Positions 61,293-64,000 of a stretch of 64,000 nt of DNA are shown here, piece after piece. The notes beneath the pieces were generated by a model. It was not told the DNA's origin and did not search any database. It saw nothing but the letters and a program-made list of their open reading frames with translations. Numbering within the stretch: the stretch's first letter is position 1; every line of letters starts with the position of its first letter. The DNA is taken from positions 2,907,501 to 2,971,500 of the forward strand of contig NZ_CP083952.1 of assembly GCF_006442545.2 (NCBI RefSeq). Reading direction: 5' to 3'. A program made the position numbers and the translations under genes. The DNA comes from Mesorhizobium sp. B2-1-8. GTDB lineage: Bacteria > Pseudomonadota > Alphaproteobacteria > Rhizobiales > Rhizobiaceae.

Positions 61293-62093
61293 ATGAGCCG
61301 GAAGAGACCGACCGTCGCCGATTTGCGCGCCATGAAGGGCAAGCGGCAGCTGACCATGCTGCGCGTGCTGACGCTGGACGAGGCGGAAGCCGCCGAACGG
61401 GCAGGGGTCGACATTGTCTCGGTGCCTCCCGAACTGGTGCTCAACCCGCAATACCGCGACGCGGCACCCAGCCTGTTCACCATGCCGGGCGACAATTTCT
61501 TCGAAATCGGCACCGCGGATGATTTCGTCCGCTGGGCCTTCCGGCTCTATAAGGCAAGTGCCGACGCGGTCTATTGCAGCGCCGGCTACGCAACCATCAA
61601 GCGGATGGCGGACGATGCCATTCCCGTCATCGGCCATGTCGGCCTCATTCCTTCCCGGGCGACCTGGACCGGCGGTTTCAAGGCGGTCGGCAAGTCCGCC
61701 GACACGGCGATGCAGGTCTTCGAGGCGGTGAAGCAACTGGAGGCGGCTGGCGCCATCGGCGCCGAGATCGAGGTCGTGCCGGTCGAGGTCGCCAAGGCGA
61801 TCTCGGAGCGCACCTCGCTGATCATGCTGTCGATGGGCGCGGGCACGGGCTGCGACGCGCAATATCTGTTCGCCGACGACATTCTTGGCCAGAACAGAGG
61901 CCACATGCCCCGCCACTCCAAGGTCTATCGCAACTTCGCCGCCGAGTATGACCGGCTGCAGGCGGAGCGGGTGGCGGCGTTCTCCGAATATGTCGCCGAC
62001 GTCAACAGCGGCGCCTATCCCGAGGACAGGCACATCGTGCACATGGACCCGGCCGAGCTACGCCTGTTCCTCGACAAGGTCGGCCGGGGATAA
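61293..62093 (+). CDS. PanB-like (ketopantoate hydroxymethyltransferase family) protein
   Basis: The 266-residue protein has the PanB barrel outline: PTVADLRAMKGKRQLTMLRV (about 5-24), IPVIGHVGLIPSRATWTGGF (about 111-130), AEIEVVPVEVAKAISE and SMGAGTGCDAQYLFADDILG. The G-D-S metal-site motif that PanB normally has after the first strand reads VSVPPEL here, so the usual reaction is doubtful. PanB transfers a one-carbon unit from methylene-tetrahydrofolate. It lies behind genes for an O-demethylating oxygenase. Its last 36 bp overlap the convergent HAL-like gene. Confidence 0.7.
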   Translation: MSRKRPTVADLRAMKGKRQLTMLRVLTLDEAEAAERAGVDIVSVPPELVLNPQYRDAAPSLFTMPGDNFFEIGTADDFVRWAFRLYKASADAVYCSAGYATIKRMADDAIPVIGHVGLIPSRATWTGGFKAVGKSADTAMQVFEAVKQLEAAGAIGAEIEVVPVEVAKAISERTSLIMLSMGAGTGCDAQYLFADDILGQNRGHMPRHSKVYRNFAAEYDRLQAERVAAFSEYVADVNSGAYPEDRHIVHMDPAELRLFLDKVGRG

Positions 62094-63575
62094 GGCCGGC
62101 TGCCACGCATTGCCGGCAAGTGCGGCGTGGAGTGCTTCCGCATCGACGCCGAGCGGCCGGTCATCCTTCAACGTCAGAACGAGCGCGCGTATCGCCATGT
62201 GGACAGCCGATGTGCGTGGGGCCAGCGTCAATCCTTCACGCAGATCGATTGCCTGCGCCGCTGCCATCAGTTCGAAAGCGATCAGCCGGCGCCACAGTGC
62301 GATCATATCAGCGCATTTTGATATTGCCAGCGGCGTCTGCGTGGCGTGGTCCTCGACGCCTTCCGAAACCGGGAGAAAATCGAGCATCACCGGATTGGCC
62401 TTGTGGCGGATGGCGGCCAGGATCGACGTCACCGTCTTCTGCAACGGCACGAAACCGGCCGAGGCGCCACCGACCGGCGACAGGTACTTGGGCAAGCCGT
62501 TGCGGCCCGAGCCGGTGAGCTGGATGAAGCGGGCGGCACTTGCGGCGGCGCATTGCGCTATTGCGAGGCCCAGTGTCTCGAAGGCGAGCGAGAGCGCCGC
62601 CGTGTGGAAGTTGCCGGTGGACATCACCACGCCGTCATCGCCCAGTACCAACGGATTGTCGGCGGTGGCATTGAGTTCGATCTCGACGGCGCGTCTTGCC
62701 TGACCGATCGCCTCGATCAGCGCGCCATGGATCGAGGGCATGCAGCGGATCGAGAGCGGATCCTGTATGGTGGTGGGCGCCGGCGCTTCGTCGCGGGCGA
62801 GAAGATCGTGCAGCGCCTTGGCGGCTTCCTGCTGGCCGGCGGCCGGCCGCGCCATGTGCAGGCGGGGATCGAGGATGGTGCGGTTGGCGCCAACACCTTC
62901 CATGGTCAGCGCGCCGGCCTGCTGCTGCTGGGCAAGAGCCGACAGCGCGTCCGTGACCGCAAGCGCGCCGCTGCCGGCGGATACGGCGGATGCGTTGATC
63001 AGCGACAACCCGTCCTTGGGCGCCAGGCCGATAGGGCCGAGGCGGGCCATCATCAGCGCCTTGACTGCCGGCATGCGCCTTCCCTGATACTCGGCTTCGC
63101 CTTCGCCGATCAGCAGGCGGGCGATCGCGGTCATCAGCACCAGGTCGCCGGCGCCGATCGAGCCCAGCGACGGCATAACCGGATGGACGCCGGCATTGAG
63201 CGTATCGACCAAAGCGACAAAGACTGACGGCGAAAGGCCGGACCCGCCGGCCGACAGCATTGTCAGGCGGGCAAGCATGGTTGCCCGCACGGCCTCGACC
63301 GGCAGCGCTTCACCGACCGCGCCGCTGCGGCCTTCCAGCAACCGGCGCTGGAAGGCGCTGGCGTCACCCTCGACCGATGTGCCGAGATTGGCGCCGAGCC
63401 CGGTGTTCAGGCCGTAAATCTGTTGGCCGGAGGCAGCGGCCTGGTCGAGCACCTTTCGCGCCTTCTCCAGCCTGCCGATAACATCGGGTCCGATCTCCAC
63501 CTTGCGCGCTTCGCGGGCGACGGCGGCGACATCGCCGACACTGACGCCGGCCCCGGTGAGGACGAGCGCGCTCAT
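62058..63575 (-). CDS. HAL/PAL-family protein lacking the MIO-forming Ala-Ser-Gly
   Basis: The 505-residue protein has the full-length aromatic amino-acid ammonia-lyase fold, including IYGLNTGLGANLGT (about 53-66), LAPKDGLSLINAS and TADNPLV. The place where the cofactor-forming Ala-Ser-Gly should be reads GSIGAGDL (138-145), one residue short and without Ser. The Tyr of the QDPYSLRC motif is Leu (QDPLSIRC, 271-278). Ammonia elimination through MIO therefore seems impossible. It is translationally coupled (ATGA) to the ornithine-cyclodeaminase-like gene upstream, suggesting a shared amino-acid pathway. Confidence 0.8.
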   Translation of the reverse strand: MSALVLTGAGVSVGDVAAVAREARKVEIGPDVIGRLEKARKVLDQAAASGQQIYGLNTGLGANLGTSVEGDASAFQRRLLEGRSGAVGEALPVEAVRATMLARLTMLSAGGSGLSPSVFVALVDTLNAGVHPVMPSLGSIGAGDLVLMTAIARLLIGEGEAEYQGRRMPAVKALMMARLGPIGLAPKDGLSLINASAVSAGSGALAVTDALSALAQQQQAGALTMEGVGANRTILDPRLHMARPAAGQQEAAKALHDLLARDEAPAPTTIQDPLSIRCMPSIHGALIEAIGQARRAVEIELNATADNPLVLGDDGVVMSTGNFHTAALSLAFETLGLAIAQCAAASAARFIQLTGSGRNGLPKYLSPVGGASAGFVPLQKTVTSILAAIRHKANPVMLDFLPVSEGVEDHATQTPLAISKCADMIALWRRLIAFELMAAAQAIDLREGLTLAPRTSAVHMAIRALVLTLKDDRPLGVDAEALHAALAGNAWQPALSPADLVEEQA

Positions 63576-64000
63576 GCGAAGCGCAACCTTTGGCCGATGC
63601 TTTGCGCCTGTGCCTTGGCCAGCATCGCCTTGCCGAGCGCAATGTCGGACAATGACAGGCCGCGATGCCAGAACAGGATGGTCTCGTCGTCGCGTTCACG
63701 ACCAACCTTGAGGCCGGCGGCGATCTGGCCGAGTTCGGCATGCAGCGTCCTTTCGCTCAGCCTCCCGGTCTCGACATGGGCGCGCAGCGAACCGAATTTG
63801 CCGCCTCTGCACTGGCCCCAATCGTCGACCACCATCTTCTGCATGATGTCGGTCAGTGACAGCTCCACCGCGCTCATCGTGCCATAGGGGACAACCAGCG
63901 CGCCGGGCTTGATCCATTCCGTCTTGAGCAGCGGCTGCGGCTCGGGCAGCCGCGAGGCTTCGACGACGATGTCGGCGCCTTCGACGCAGCTTTGCCAATC
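63572..64000 (-). CDS. ornithine cyclodeaminase / mu-crystallin family protein (5' end outside window)
   Basis: Only the C-terminal 142 residues are present. They read through the window edge with ADIVVEASRLPEPQPLLKTE, then LVVPYGTMSAVELSL and the helical tail ending in GKAMLAKAQAQSIGQRL. This is the NAD-binding and C-terminal part of the family, which includes ornithine cyclodeaminase, alanine dehydrogenase and iminosuccinate-type reductases. The stop overlaps the HAL-like start. The substrate cannot be judged from this part. Confidence 0.78.
   Translation of the reverse strand, partial: DWQSCVEGADIVVEASRLPEPQPLLKTEWIKPGALVVPYGTMSAVELSLTDIMQKMVVDDWGQCRGGKFGSLRAHVETGRLSERTLHAELGQIAAGLKVGRERDDETILFWHRGLSLSDIALGKAMLAKAQAQSIGQRLRFA

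Overview
The window looks like chromosomal DNA of a Rhizobiales alphaproteobacterium, most likely a Mesorhizobium or close relative. Supporting signs are the uniformly high GC, an HWE-family sensor kinase, several DUF982 and DUF3606/DUF3309 small proteins, rhizobial-type dispersed extragenic repeats, and a moc-like (rhizopine-type) gene set. No database search was possible; all assignments come from reading motifs, starts and context.

Layout. 1-6.7 kb: a broken copy of the 3' end of a di-haem peroxidase gene, a GGDEF-EAL protein, the intact peroxidase, and a divergent secreted AcpA/phospholipase-C-type phosphoesterase. 7.3-8.7 kb: a complete IS481-family element with long terminal inverted repeats, flanked by inverted copies of an extragenic repeat. 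8.8-19.7 kb: housekeeping-like singles (two GNATs, aminotransferase, exported isoaspartate methyltransferase, glyoxalase-fold protein, AraC regulator, C39-like protein, D-Ala-D-Ala ligase, aldo/keto reductase, HWE kinase). 19.7-29 kb: a gene-poor accessory zone of small orphan proteins around a tRNA-Gln whose 3' end is duplicated about 0.6 kb away (att-like), with a 13-bp minisatellite and a possible small RNA. 29-33 kb: a pore-domain-like membrane protein, a GT39-type glycosyltransferase and MsrA.

33.0-36.4 kb is a TPP-riboswitch-controlled ykoF-thiX-thiZ-thiY operon for uptake of a thiamine precursor. 38.1-46.6 kb is a compact GntR-led operon: ADP-ribosylglycohydrolase, PfkB-type kinase, a complete polyamine-type ABC importer, and the two subunits of an aconitase-X enzyme. 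This looks like uptake and dismantling of a ribosylated or otherwise glycosylated small molecule and is the best candidate here for an undescribed pathway.

46.6-62.1 kb is a second catabolic locus. A LacI regulator diverges from a carbohydrate ABC importer with two unequal ATPases. After it come MocA-, MocC- and MocB-like proteins, a ribose-type permease and ATPase, a DUF4432 epimerase-like protein, a MocD-like desaturase-fold oxygenase, a MocE-like Rieske ferredoxin, and a PanB-like protein. Together they suggest import, O-demethylation and oxidation of a rhizopine or methyl-inositol-like sugar. The right edge carries an incomplete ornithine-cyclodeaminase-like gene coupled to a HAL/PAL-family gene that lacks the Ala-Ser-Gly motif needed for the MIO cofactor.
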